This document shows positions 1 through 10,875 of a stretch of 64,000 nucleotides of DNA, in pieces; position 1 is the stretch's first letter, and each line of letters opens with the position of its first letter. The stretch lies in NCBI GenBank assembly GCA_034770075.1, contig CM068379.1, forward strand, positions 12,121,922 through 12,185,921, written 5' to 3'. Source of the stretch: Aralia elata. Lineage: Eukaryota > Streptophyta > Magnoliopsida > Apiales > Araliaceae. The translations under genes were made by a program, and so were the position numbers. Below the pieces are notes generated by a model, which was given only the letters and a program-made list of their open reading frames with translations, was not told where the DNA came from and did not search any database.

Positions 1-1
1 C

Positions 2-3000
2 GCCCGTTCGATTTTCCCTTGCCAGGATACTCCCGCTGCTAGGATTTGCTATTCCGCCCGTCTCAATATTCCCAAGGAGGTAAGTTTTTTTTTTCTCTTT
101 CTAATTCTGATTTTATTTACATGTATTTTCCATTAGGGAAATGAACTCGGGAGGAATATTTGTTATTGGTTGAGCAATTTACAGTTTATTGATAGGAATA
201 TCAGGGTTTTAGGAAATCTGTGGTGTTTTGGAGCTTTGGAAAGCTTTTCAACATTAGGGTAATGGTGTGGTTTTCTGTGTTTGAAATTTGAGTCCTAGGG
301 ATTTATGTAGAATATGTCGTGAATCACTTGCTCTTCGAGTAACAGATAAGAATCCGGGCATAACATTGTGGTGCTCATTTACTTATCAAAATAACAAAAC
401 AAAACAATAAACATCGCAGTGTCCATTGCTTAGCTGGGATTTGCATAGCTAGGTATTAACATTCATGTATTTGTTCATGTGCACATAAACTAGTTTGGGC
501 CTACAAAACGTTAAACATGTGAATGTGTTTGTGCAGATTTTTAATTCATTCATTATTTGAAAAATTATCCGTTTCGCGAGTTTTGATGGATTTCATAAAT
601 TATCAGCTTACCAAGTTATGCTTCATATAGATGGGCCCTTTACCATTGCATGCATTATGTATAGGGAGAAGGTGTTGCATTTTAGTTCAATGTATATTCT
701 GAGACAGGTATCAGCTGTGATGGCGGCGCGACATGTGGATCGGAGGCTGCCGTTGGCTGCTGATACTGCAATGGCATGTGATGATTCTTTATGGTGTGCT
801 GAAGGGAGAGTGGTCGAGGAATTTGTGATGGAACAACCTGTGCCGCCATACTTGTTTGCTTTTGCAGTTGGAGAGATGGGGTTTAGGGAGGTGGGGCCCA
901 GGACTAGGGTTTATGCTGAATCAGATCCGATACTTTTGGATGCAGCTGCGAGGGAGTTTGCAGGAAGTGAGGATATGATTAGGGTTGGGGAGAGTTTGTT
1001 TGGGCCTTATGAGTGGGAGAGATTTGATTTATTGGTTTTGCCCCCAAGTTTCCCGTATGGAGGGATGGAGAATCCAAGAATGGTCTTCCTGACGCCAACA
1101 GTGATAAAGGGGGATGCAAGTGGTGCGCAGGTGGTGGCGCATGAGCTTGCACATAGCTGGACTGGGAATTTAATTACTAACAAGACAAACGATCACTTTT
1201 GGTTGAATGAGGTATGTGATTGATGGAACTTGATAACCATTCTTTTTCTCTTTAATGAAGTGTTCTAAGTTTTACTCAGTGAATCTAGTCAGAGTCTGTG
1301 TCATGCATTCACTAGGAAATTTATAGTATGAATTTTTGATAGTTTTTTTTTCCCTTTTCTTTTGGAAGTCTTGTATTAGTTGTCTAGGTAATGATTTATT
1401 GATTTTATTATTATTGTTTGTTTTTGGCACTTTCATTTAGGTTGCGATTATCATGAATATTGAATTATCATACAAAACTTATGTTGAATTTAATTGGTTC
1501 AATATAATGAAAAAAAAAATACAACAAAAAGAAAGTAGCAATAACTTCGCCGTGGTGAAGAATGACTAATTCTGTATATTTCAAGCATCTTGATTTTAAT
1601 GGTCATATTGGTGATTTTGTACATTTATTTTTAGAAAATATGTTTAACAGATGGTGTGAGCATTATGTTATCTCATGATGCTTTTATAATAAAAAAAATA
1701 TCACATAATGCTTTAATTTCCTCAGAAGTGTAAAAATTGGACGTTCTTCCTTTATGGTATATTGGCATCATTATGTTCCATGCTTCATGAAACCAAACTA
1801 TTTTGTGTCTTCATGGCATTGACTTTATTGTGTTGACTGAACGGTAGTTTCTGTAAGTATGCTGTTATGCTGTATATTACACCGTATTGAGTAATTGTCC
1901 ATATTACTTAGTTTATGCTACTTTCTTGCTTGTCGTTGTAGGGTTTTACAACATATGCAGAAAGGAGAATTGTTGAGGCTGTGCAAGGGGAAAACATAGC
2001 TGCATTAAATATTGGAATTGGTTGGAAAGGTTTAAATGAAGAAATGGAGAGATTTAAGGACAACATGGAGTTCACTAAGCTCAAAACCAATCAAGAGGCC
2101 GTGGATCCGGATGATGTATATTCTCAAGTTCCATATGAGAAAGGTTTTCAGTTTTTATGGCGCATTGAACGAGAGGTTGGTGGACCTACTATTTTCTTCT
2201 CTTTTCATTTTCTTTAGAGATTCATTAATAGAGAAGATCCTGATCATTTGTATTTTTCCTGCTCAGATTGGACGACCTGCGTTTGATGAATTTCTAAAGA
2301 AATATATTGCCACGTTTAAGTTCCAGTCCATTGACACTGATATGTTTCTCGATTTCCTGAAAGCGAATGTCCCTGGAATAGAGAAAAAGGTTGATTTACA
2401 TTTGTGGACTGAGGGTACTGGCATCCCTCCAGATGCTATGGAGCCAGTTTCTAACATCTATTCAAAGATTGTTTCTCTGGCACAAGAGTTCAAGCTTGGT
2501 AGGATGCCCAGGGAGGATGAAGTTGCTGACTGGCGTGGACAGGAATGGGAACTTTATCTGGAAAACCTCCCCAAATATGTGGAAGCTTCACAGGTAGGGT
2601 TTCACTGCGTCCATGATTTTCAGTTTTCTGTGTTTCTCTGTTATGAGCTCCTTATTTAAATGATAGTAGATATGCTATTCTTTGAATTGTCTTGTTTATT
2701 GCTTATTTTTCCTTATGGGTAAGCTGGTTATACTAAGTTGCCAGTATACGGGAAGATGACGCTGTTGTCCACATGGCTTACCAAATTGGAAAAGGTAAGT
2801 CGTCTTCCAGAATCAAGCTTAAATGTGTGGACCCGGAAAACGATAACCACGGATCACTTTTTGCTGTCATATCAAACACATGAAAATGTGAAAACGTTTC
2901 CGGAAACCACTTCGTTAGAATAAAAGGAGCCTTGGTGAATTATGATATATGCTGATTGTCACAGTGTCTTATGTTCTTTATATTGGCTGAAAGAGACCGT

Positions 3001-3473
3001 AAGCTTTATTTCAGTTGACAGTGTCATTCAATTTTGGTATCCTTATCCCCTTTGGTCACTGTATGTATGGTTCAAATGTTTAATTTATAACAAATAGCAT
3101 TATAACATTGTTCCAGTGAGGCAGACTGAGCTTTTCTATGGTGTTGTTTTTATGACACACTCTTATTAATTTGCAGATCTCAGACTTGGATGGTCGTTAT
3201 AGGCTGGCCGAATCAAAAGATTATGAGGTCAAGGTGGCATTTCTGCAACTCGCCATCTCATCAGGTTGTAAAGATTACTATAGTGAAGTAGAGAAAACTT
3301 TAAAGGAAGTTGGGAGGATGAAGTACCTTCGCCCACTCTATACTGCACTTGCTCAAGGCACTGGAAAAGAAGAAGAGAAGATATTTGCCAAAAGGGTGTT
3401 CTTGGAGGCTCGTGACACTTACCACCCCATAGCTCAAGGTGTTGTCGAGTCCATCCTTTCAAAATATCTGTAA
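2..3473 (+). CDS. LTA4H: Leukotriene A-4 hydrolase-type zinc aminopeptidase (M1 family), 5' part missing
   Basis: Five exons read in one frame: 2-79, 708-1211, 1942-2175, 2267-2593 and 3177-3473 (stop TAA 3471-3473), giving about 479 residues; the family is about 610 long, so the N-terminal quarter lies left of the window. The first exon reads RSIFPCQDTPAAR, typical of LTA4H. Exon 708-1211 carries the GGMENP substrate-binding motif and the zinc site HELAH (about 1140-1154); the third zinc ligand is the Glu of NEGFT, formed across the 1211/1942 junction. Exons 4-5 encode the helical C-terminal domain, ending in VVESILSKYL. The family are cytosolic peptidases that cleave N-terminal residues; epoxide hydrolase activity is known in animals, and the plant substrate is unclear. 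The short open stretch at 2738-2793 ends in a GT but is not needed: 2593 joins 3177 in frame and matches the family. No disabling change is visible. Confidence 0.95.
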
Positions 3474-3815
3474 AATGTTTAATATAAATCGCGTCGACTG
3501 AACTAACTACCCTAATTCTCTGCTCGTCTGACAAGCAGTAAGCTCTGGAATCTAGCAGACTAGTGTCTGAAACTTCAGATTCTAATGAAGTTACACATCC
3601 TGGTGGATGCTGTGTTAATATTGGCTATTTTAATGAAAATGTTACTCCTGTATTCATGTTGCATGAGTAATATTAGCATTTACTTGCATTACATTATAAT
3701 CTTTCTAAAGAATATATGACCAAGGGTTTCAAGCTTCATATCTAAATTATAGTACCTATTATCTGGTGTTGAAGGTTGCATCCGTTAAGCTTCATTGCTA
3801 AATCATACCTATTAT
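3474..3815. other. Downstream region of the LTA4H-like gene
   Basis: Presumed 3' UTR and intergenic DNA. AT-rich, with no coding signal and no clear consensus polyadenylation signal that I would single out. Confidence 0.4.
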
Positions 3816-3835
3816 TTAGTGTGGGAGCCAGACAT

Positions 3836-4006
3836 TGAATTCGGTTTCTAGAAGCCATTCATCGATCTCATTTTCAAATTCAGTTTCTAGAAGCCATTCA
3901 TCAATCTCATTTTCAATAAGCGATTCTAGAAGCCATTCATCGATCTCATTTTCAAATTCAGTTTCTAGAAGCCATTCATCAATCTCATTTTCAATAAGCG
4001 ATTTGT
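3836..4006. repeat. 39-bp minisatellite, alternating variant units
   Basis: Four units of the motif TCTAGAAGCCATTCATC(g/a) plus ATCTCATTTTCAA and a variable tail, each 39 bp, alternating as two variants (ending near AATTCAG or AATAAGCG), so a 78-bp dimer is present twice. Because 39 is a multiple of three, the minus strand stays open across the array (4028 to 3816) and would encode a 13-residue acidic repeat around ENEIDEWLLE. No promoter or homologous protein is recognised, so it is called a repeat rather than a gene. Confidence 0.85.
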
Positions 4007-4028
4007 GAGTTTCTTGTTCGACATTCAT

Positions 4029-4990
4029 TTGGCATTGATTTCAACTCTTAGCTTAATCCTCTACATTTCTGAGAATTTGATCAACTAAGACCCTTTCTTC
4101 TCTTAAAAGCTCGATAATACGAGTACTGTTTCTCAAATACCTTAAGAACCCAACATATAAATTACCTGTGAATCTTGGGAAATGGGGTTGGAGACGGATT
4201 ATGAATTTATTATGTAGTGAGAGGATACTATATACAAAAACATGTGAATGTTGAAACAATAATATCTTGCTTTAGTTGATGCTTATTTTTCACATCTAAC
4301 CTTTACCTTAATTCTGTCTGATACAAGGTTAAAAGATAGCAGTCCGGCCAAGTCCTTTAAGAATGAAAACTCCAATGCACGTTTGCTGTAAACGGACATT
4401 TTGCAAGTGTTTGCTTGTGCGTTTCATTGGAGTCACTTCCTCAGTCAGACCATGACATAATAATTAAGTTTTAACATTTTACAAATCTGGTTAAGCTTGT
4501 TTGGTCATGCACCAAGCTTCACCACTACTACCATCACTATTAACAGCCAATACCAATATACCATTTGATAATAAAAATGCTTAAAGAACAAATGAATGAT
4601 TTGACTTAATATGTACAACTTGGCAGGTATGTGGCCAAAATCTAACGCAGATGAGATCCTTTCCGAGGGAAAACTGAACAAGGCAAGAAAACATTGCTGT
4701 TTATTCAATTTGCTTCACTGAACAGTTTGCACAAAATAAAATTTCTGCCATAAGCTAATATAACATCCAAAATACTATTGACAACCTGGATTCAACAAGT
4801 CTTAATGGTGCTGCTCCGACAAAAACCGAATGGAAGATCTTATTCTAAGTTGGACAACAAAAGAGGTTGGACAGAGGGAAGTTCTCAATTTTCAATCGAT
4901 CTTTTATGGGATTCCTCATCACTCAGGTCATCAAGAATTCAAGATCTTCCCATGCCCAAATAACTTGATCTAATCATAGAACTATATAAC
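4029..4990. other. Intergenic DNA, no recognised feature
   Basis: AT-rich sequence between two tandem arrays. Short open stretches exist but have no family resemblance, splice logic or codon pattern that supports a gene. Confidence 0.4.
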
Positions 4991-4994
4991 ACAA

Positions 4995-5632
4995 ATAATA
5001 TTTGCATTCACCAAAGCTTCACTATTCCATTACTTTAGAACACACAGAATTTGCATTCACCAAAGCTTTTCTATTCCATTACTGTAGAACAGGCATAATA
5101 TTTGCATTCACCAAAGCTTCCCTATTCCATTTTTGCAAGAGAGGAAAACAAAAGGACAAGGTGTACATCTTTTTGCAAAGGAATCGATCCATTTGGATAA
5201 TTGGGCATTAAATTATATGATTATTATTCAGTGCTTTTAATAGTATTTGCATTCACCAAAGCTTCACTATGCCATTACTGTAGAACACGCGTAATATTTG
5301 CATTCACCAAAGCTTCACTATTCCATTTTTGCAAGAGGCAGGAAAACAAAAGGACAAGGTGTACATCTTTTTGCAAAGGAATCGATCTATTTGGATAATT
5401 GGGCATCAAATTATAAGATTATTATTCAGTGCTTTTAATAGTATTTGCATTCACCAAAACTTCACTATTCAACTTTTATAGAACACCCATACTATTTGCA
5501 TTCACCAAAGTTTCACTATTTCATTTTTACAAGAGACAGGAAAACAAAAGGACAAGGTGTACATCTTTTTGCAAAGGGATCAATCCATTAGGATAATCGG
5601 GCATCAAATTATATGATTATTATTCAGTGCTA
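4995..5632. repeat. Nested tandem repeat, about 190-bp unit, three copies
   Basis: The phrase TTTGCATTCACCAAAGCTTC recurs at about 5001, 5050, 5100, 5245, 5296, 5445 and 5496. Longer units also include CATTTTTGCAAGAG, AGGAAAACAAAAGGACAAGG, TGTACATCTTTTTGCAAAGG and TTATTATTCAGTGCT, repeating about every 190 bp, with two or three ~50-bp subunits inside each. Open frames across it exist only because the repeat lacks stops. Confidence 0.85.
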
Positions 5633-8030
5633 GATTACATCTCAATGGAGAGTTATGATTTGTCCAACATCAGCATGCATGGTTACATATACTGGGTTCA
5701 ATATATGCAACTTCTTAAGAATATCCAAGGAAGATATAATAGGTGAAATGTCAGTTACAATTGAAAGCATAGAGTTGATTGTGTTGAAATTATGAATTTA
5801 ATTGAAGTGCCTTAGCCATACTTAGAATAAATATAAAGGTTCAAGCAAGCTGTGGCTAGTTTGTATAAGACACAACTTGTAACATCTGTCAAATCTATTT
5901 GTGAGGTTCTTTGTTTCATGTTTTTTCAAGACAGTTTGACTGAAAAACTATGAGTTCACAGTTTATCCTCCTTAATTTCCTTTTCTTCTTTTTTTCTTTT
6001 TTTTGACAAGCAGTCATCAATATCAATAGATATACTTTTAATTCGTAACTAAATATAATATTCAGACTAGAATAAGACCTCATAATATACTTTCTTGTAC
6101 TCTACTAGTCTGCTTTAATATAATGTATCAAAATAATTATGAAGTCCATAATAAAACTGATTGACACTAGTTGAGCAATGACACTTCACTACTTTGGCCA
6201 TAATAATTGTTCTGCATTCCTCTTCATCACACTTATGTGTAAACCAGGCTGGTTATAATTTTCTCCAAATGAATTTTTCATATACTTCTAATAACACTCG
6301 TCAGACACACACACACACACACACTTCTAGTAGTTCTGTAGAGAATTTCATTGGCCAAGGCACCACCTCAAAAACCTTATTCTTCTTTGTAACACTGATT
6401 AATATATTCTATATCTTCCTTTTATGTTCAGATAAAATTTTCTGAGACAAAACCTGTGTACGTTCCATTTGGCTTTACCAAAAGGAAGATATCATATGAT
6501 ACTGATATTCATCTTCCCCACACCCCTGACCCCAAGGGAGCACAGGTGAGTGACCATCTAGGAGAACGAACTGCATCTCTTGATCTCTATGGAGGAGGGT
6601 TTTGGGGGTGATGTACAAGTAGAATGAGAACCTGACATAATCTTGGACTTGGCGATCAAATGGTTTAATAGGAACTTTGATCAAACAATCCCCAAACTTC
6701 AAAAAGAAGCAAGGAGAAATCTCCATAACTAGTCTTTTAGGTTTCAGAGGTGAGGGTGTCCGGGCTAGCTATAATTTTTTCTTATATATCCCATCTTCCT
6801 GTAAGTTGTGCACCCTTCTCGTGGCACAAGTAAACAACTACCTTATTTTTTTTTCCTAAAAATAGGAAATATACTCGTTATATTCTCAATCAAATCTCAA
6901 AAGGTTAGATGCCCCTGTTTCTTGAGTTCAATCAACCAATAATATCAAATTAATTAACACTTATAGTGAGAAGTCATTCCCAAATAAGGTATTAAAAAGT
7001 GTAGATTCTATAAACACGAAAGCCGCATATGTTATCCCACAATGGCTAGGGTGGCAAAGATTATGGATTGTGTGGCTACTTATTTGGGAGCTACTACCAA
7101 TAGTAGTCATGACCTTTTGAGTGGACCTATAGTGGGCTAAGATGACTTAAGAAGAAACTATTGGTATCTATATAAAATTATGATTAGCCTTTCTGATATA
7201 GTATCATTTTCGCACATAGGTGCCTAGAATTAGTAGATTCTCATCACATAAAGAGCTGCTTTATTTGTTGATATAACTGGTATCAATCCAATTTCTATAT
7301 CCACACTCAACACCGACGTTATATGTATTTTGAAACAGGAGAGGATAACTCTTTCCATACAAGTGGCCACATTGAGAAGATTTATGAACAGATCAGATGC
7401 TTGTAAACAAAGACACAATTAAAGAAGCACTTCACCAAACATTGAGATTTGAGAGTGTGCCTACTACTTAATTTTACAACTCCAGGACACTAAAAATCCC
7501 ACGTCAGTTAATTGATTAGATGAAAGTATAATAGGATTTAAAATGAGTCAATGATTAAGTACCAAAAAAGAAGGTTCAAGTTATTTTATATTTTTTTGGA
7601 TAAGCTTCAAGTTAATTGTGATACATCTGGGTCATATTTAAATGTAGCAAACAATTCACTTACTACTTGTGTAAGCAGTATGAATCACCCACTTCAAACA
7701 ACTGCAGTTCCTTTCAATTTGCTAAATTTTAGCATTACAAGTTTACAACTTAAATAAAATCTGAGAATTCACAAGTTTCCAATCAATCCTAAGATGAATC
7801 AATTAACTTATATAAACTTACACCACATCATGATAAAATTGTCTGTGTCAGTCGCTCAGTATTTCACCAAAAGATTACATAACACTATGTAAACAATTTT
7901 GCAGTGCGTTTCAATATCATCAAACAACATCAAATTATACAAAATTCTACCAACTTCCATACCCTCAATCAAATTCAACAAAAAGACCAAACAGACTTAC
8001 ATGAGATTGGCCGAATTCTCCCACAACCCA
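5633..8030. other. Intergenic DNA between LTA4H-like gene and plastid L10
   Basis: Mostly AT-rich non-coding DNA with a short (AC)n microsatellite at about 6304-6324. The slightly GC-richer stretch 6430-6780 has open frames on both strands but no recognisable protein. The part next to 8031 probably contains the L10 3' UTR. Confidence 0.4.
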
Positions 8031-8723
8031 CTACTGCCCACCACTCTCCTTCTCCAATTTCTTCACATAAGCCTTCAACACCAATAGCAAATTCCTCGCC
8101 GGAGCCTGCAAAGTCCCAACCACTGCCGAAGCCGGACCCTTCAACGTCCCCAAAAGCTTGGCATACACCTCTGCCCTGGTGGGCATTGATTCCAACGCCT
8201 TAAACTCCTCCGGCTTATAATACTTTCCTTCAAACACCGCACCCGCAAAGTCATTTTCAAGCTTCTTCTCCTTCTGAAAGGTCCTGTAAGGTTTAATGGC
8301 GGCCGGAATTTCCTCATTGTGCACAAAAAGCCAAGCGTTCATACCCTTCATACAGGGCTTTAACGCTTCCCATTGTGTGTTTTCAATTGCTTTCAAAACT
8401 AGGGTGTTTTTGGCCACCAGGAGTTTGGTGTTTTCCGGGAGAGTAGAGCGGAGTTCCCGAAATTGCTGGACGGTAAAGCCTTTGTATTTGATTCCGGCGA
8501 GGAGGTGGCAGTTTTCGAGCTGCTGTTTGACGGTTTCGACGGTTTCTTCTTTCTTTGTGCGGCTAATGGCGGCTCTGATTGAGGTGGGTTTTGGGGATTT
8601 TTTGGTGGGTCTGATGGAAATGGAGGTGGTGTTAAGAAGAGGGTTTTTGAAGTGGGTTTTGAGGAATAATGTTTGCGATGATGGGGGTTTGGATGAGGGG
8701 ATTGTGAAGAGGGTTGCTTCCAT
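8031..8723 (-). CDS. RPL10: 50S ribosomal protein L10 (uL10c), chloroplast precursor
   Basis: A single exon of 230 codons. The first ~50 residues are rich in Ser, Thr, Lys and Pro and lack acidic residues, as in a plastid transit peptide. The mature part starts near AAISRTKKEETVETVKQQ and follows the bacterial-type L10 fold: the helix and KGFTVQQFRELR segment, LLVAKNTLVLKAI, then the C-terminal helix (ARNLLLVLKAYVKKLE) that binds L7/L12 dimers in the ribosomal stalk. It acts in plastid translation, recruiting elongation factors through L7/L12. The start is the first in-frame ATG and gives the transit peptide directly. Nuclear single-exon genes for this protein are usual. The next gene on the same strand starts about 13 kb away, so the two are independent. 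Confidence 0.95.
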   Translation of the reverse strand: MEATLFTIPSSKPPSSQTLFLKTHFKNPLLNTTSISIRPTKKSPKPTSIRAAISRTKKEETVETVKQQLENCHLLAGIKYKGFTVQQFRELRSTLPENTKLLVAKNTLVLKAIENTQWEALKPCMKGMNAWLFVHNEEIPAAIKPYRTFQKEKKLENDFAGAVFEGKYYKPEEFKALESMPTRAEVYAKLLGTLKGPASAVVGTLQAPARNLLLVLKAYVKKLEKESGGQ

Positions 8724-9779
8724 GGTTGATTTGATGATGGTGGATGAGGGGAGACACTGGTTCAGCGAGCTTTTGAGCTTTGTTATCTCTTATCTGTTGA
8801 TGCTTTTGCTGGGGGAGGGTAGTTTGGTATATGTAAGTGAATTTAATTTCCTAAATTACATAAACACCCACTAGATGAGTCGCAGAGTTTTGTTTTTTCT
8901 TTTAAATTTTTTTTATAGGATTAGGGTGACATTATTAAATCTTTCATTTTTATTAGGATTAAACACCAATTTGATGGGTAATGAGGTCTTTTCCTTTCCT
9001 TTTTTCTTTTTCTTTTTCTTTTTCTTTTTTAAGAACAATAATGGAGTCTTCCTAGATATGGAGTGGAATACGACTCTTGACCTATTATATTTATATTAGG
9101 CAAAAGAGTAATTTTATGTACACAAATCTTAATACTCAATTTATTGAAAATGATATAAATTTATTTAACAAAAAAATGATATAAATTTAAACGATAAAAC
9201 TCATAAATTATGTTTTCTCTTGTTTGTGTACAACTATTTTCTCATAGTTTATTTACATAGAACTACTCTTGATATTTCCACAAGGAGATTAATATTTTTA
9301 TTTGGTCTTCTTTTAATAAATTGAATCCCACCTTTATATAAGAAAAAATTATGTAAAAATAGTAATTTCCTTCTAAAAATTTTTACTCACTTGAATATAA
9401 ATCTTATTTGAAGCCAAAATCTCTAGCTAAAAGTGTTTCAACGGGTCACCAAACACTAAAAATTTTCAAATTATAATTTTAAAAATATTTTTATCTCACT
9501 GTACTTCTTCGTCAAATTGAGTCTAGATAAAGGTATAAATATTACTCCTCATAGTCCATACAAATACCGTATGTATGAAATATGAATGCGAGATATGGAT
9601 AAAAATAATATATATATATATATTAATTATATACAATAAATGAAATTCTATCGGTGCTTTAGCTTGGTTAATAAATGAATTATTGAGAAGGAATAGAAAG
9701 ATAATCTTATTCTTTGAATCTCAAATTATATGTTGAATGTTACCAGGAGTAATGGTTTATATCAATAAAATTCGATGTA
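8724..9779. other. Upstream region of plastid L10 and AT-rich intergenic DNA
   Basis: 5' flank of the minus-strand L10 gene. Contains a pyrimidine stretch of TTTTC units near 8995-9030 and a short TA tract near 9610. No firm TATA box was picked out. Confidence 0.4.
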
Positions 9780-10481
9780 CAATAGAATCTCTATAAATTA
9801 ATACTTGATAAATTAATAATTTCTTTAAAATAATATTTTTTCTCAGTCCCGATTTGGGTTAATGGGATAAATTAATAATTTCGATAAAATAATAATTTTT
9901 AAAAAGACCCTTATATAGTTATATAAATATATGATCCTATCAAAATCATAAATTAATAATTTTTTTAAATTACAAATATATCTAGGGTAATCTATCATAG
10001 TGGATTTATGGACACCTTTTAGGTGAGAAGCCATTGTTAAGTATGATTTGAAGAATTTTTGTTGATGTTTATATAATAGTTCTCTTTATCATCATACATG
10101 GAATGTATTAAATTCTAGTATAATGAACTTATATATATAAATTAATTAAACTTAATGTGAATATAATTTTTTTTTGAAATAAAATGTGAATGTAATTTGA
10201 AAAATGGATACAATGAACATTATTTAATTATTAAAAATAATTAATATCACTTACAATGAATTTTATTATTACATTAATTTAATAAGTATGATACATTGCA
10301 TCAAAAAGTATGATATAAACATCAATAAAATGTAATAATTTTAATGCAATTAAATTTATGTTCACCGAATAAAAAAACACTCTTTAAATTAATAAATTAT
10401 TAATTTATCGATTAAATAATAACTCTCTAAATTAATAAAAATTTTCAGTCCCAACAGTATTAATTTATAAAGGTTCTACTA
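9780..10481. mobile_element. Emigrant/Lemi-like (pogo-type) non-autonomous DNA element
   Basis: Left end CAATAGAATCTCTATAAATT is preceded by TA; the right end, read on the minus strand, is TAGTAGAACCTTTATAAATT and is flanked by TA. These match the known plant Emigrant/Lemi terminal repeat (CAGTAAAACCTCTATAAATT) with a TA target duplication. The inside is AT-rich with no transposase. The element lies between L10 and the 3' end of the HAD gene. A relative is at 57102-57878. Confidence 0.7.
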
Positions 10482-10875
10482 TATATGCAAACGTAGAACA
10501 AAAAAAACCATCCAAGAGACATAATTACATATTCTTATACTAATAAATGAGAAAGCTCACAACCATATCTGAAAAAATGACCCGAAATGTTTTCGAGTAA
10601 CCTTTTAAAAGCGCAAGAGTACCGACTGAATTGGTACCGTACGCCTGTATCTGATAGGGTGAGGGCAAAATAAATATATGTGGGTTATAATGGCAGAATC
10701 TAGATGCATATTTTCATATAAGAAATGCCCTTCCAAAAAGAATGAATTGACCTAGTATTATGGCCATAGTGCAGGTGTTTAGTATTCTTTCCACCATATG
10801 AAAATTTTGAACAAATTATAACCTACTAAATGTTTGTGAGAACCAAGTCAAAACATAAGATCATAGAGGTCACTG

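Noticed and set aside
2738..2793. Possible extra exon of the LTA4H-like gene followed by GTAAGT
   Set aside because: Its translation does not match the family, and exon 2593 joins 3177 directly in the correct frame with family-like sequence.
6475..6726. 83-codon minus-strand frame in a GC-balanced patch
   Set aside because: No recognisable domain, no promoter and no homologous pattern; overlapping frames on the other strand are equally open.
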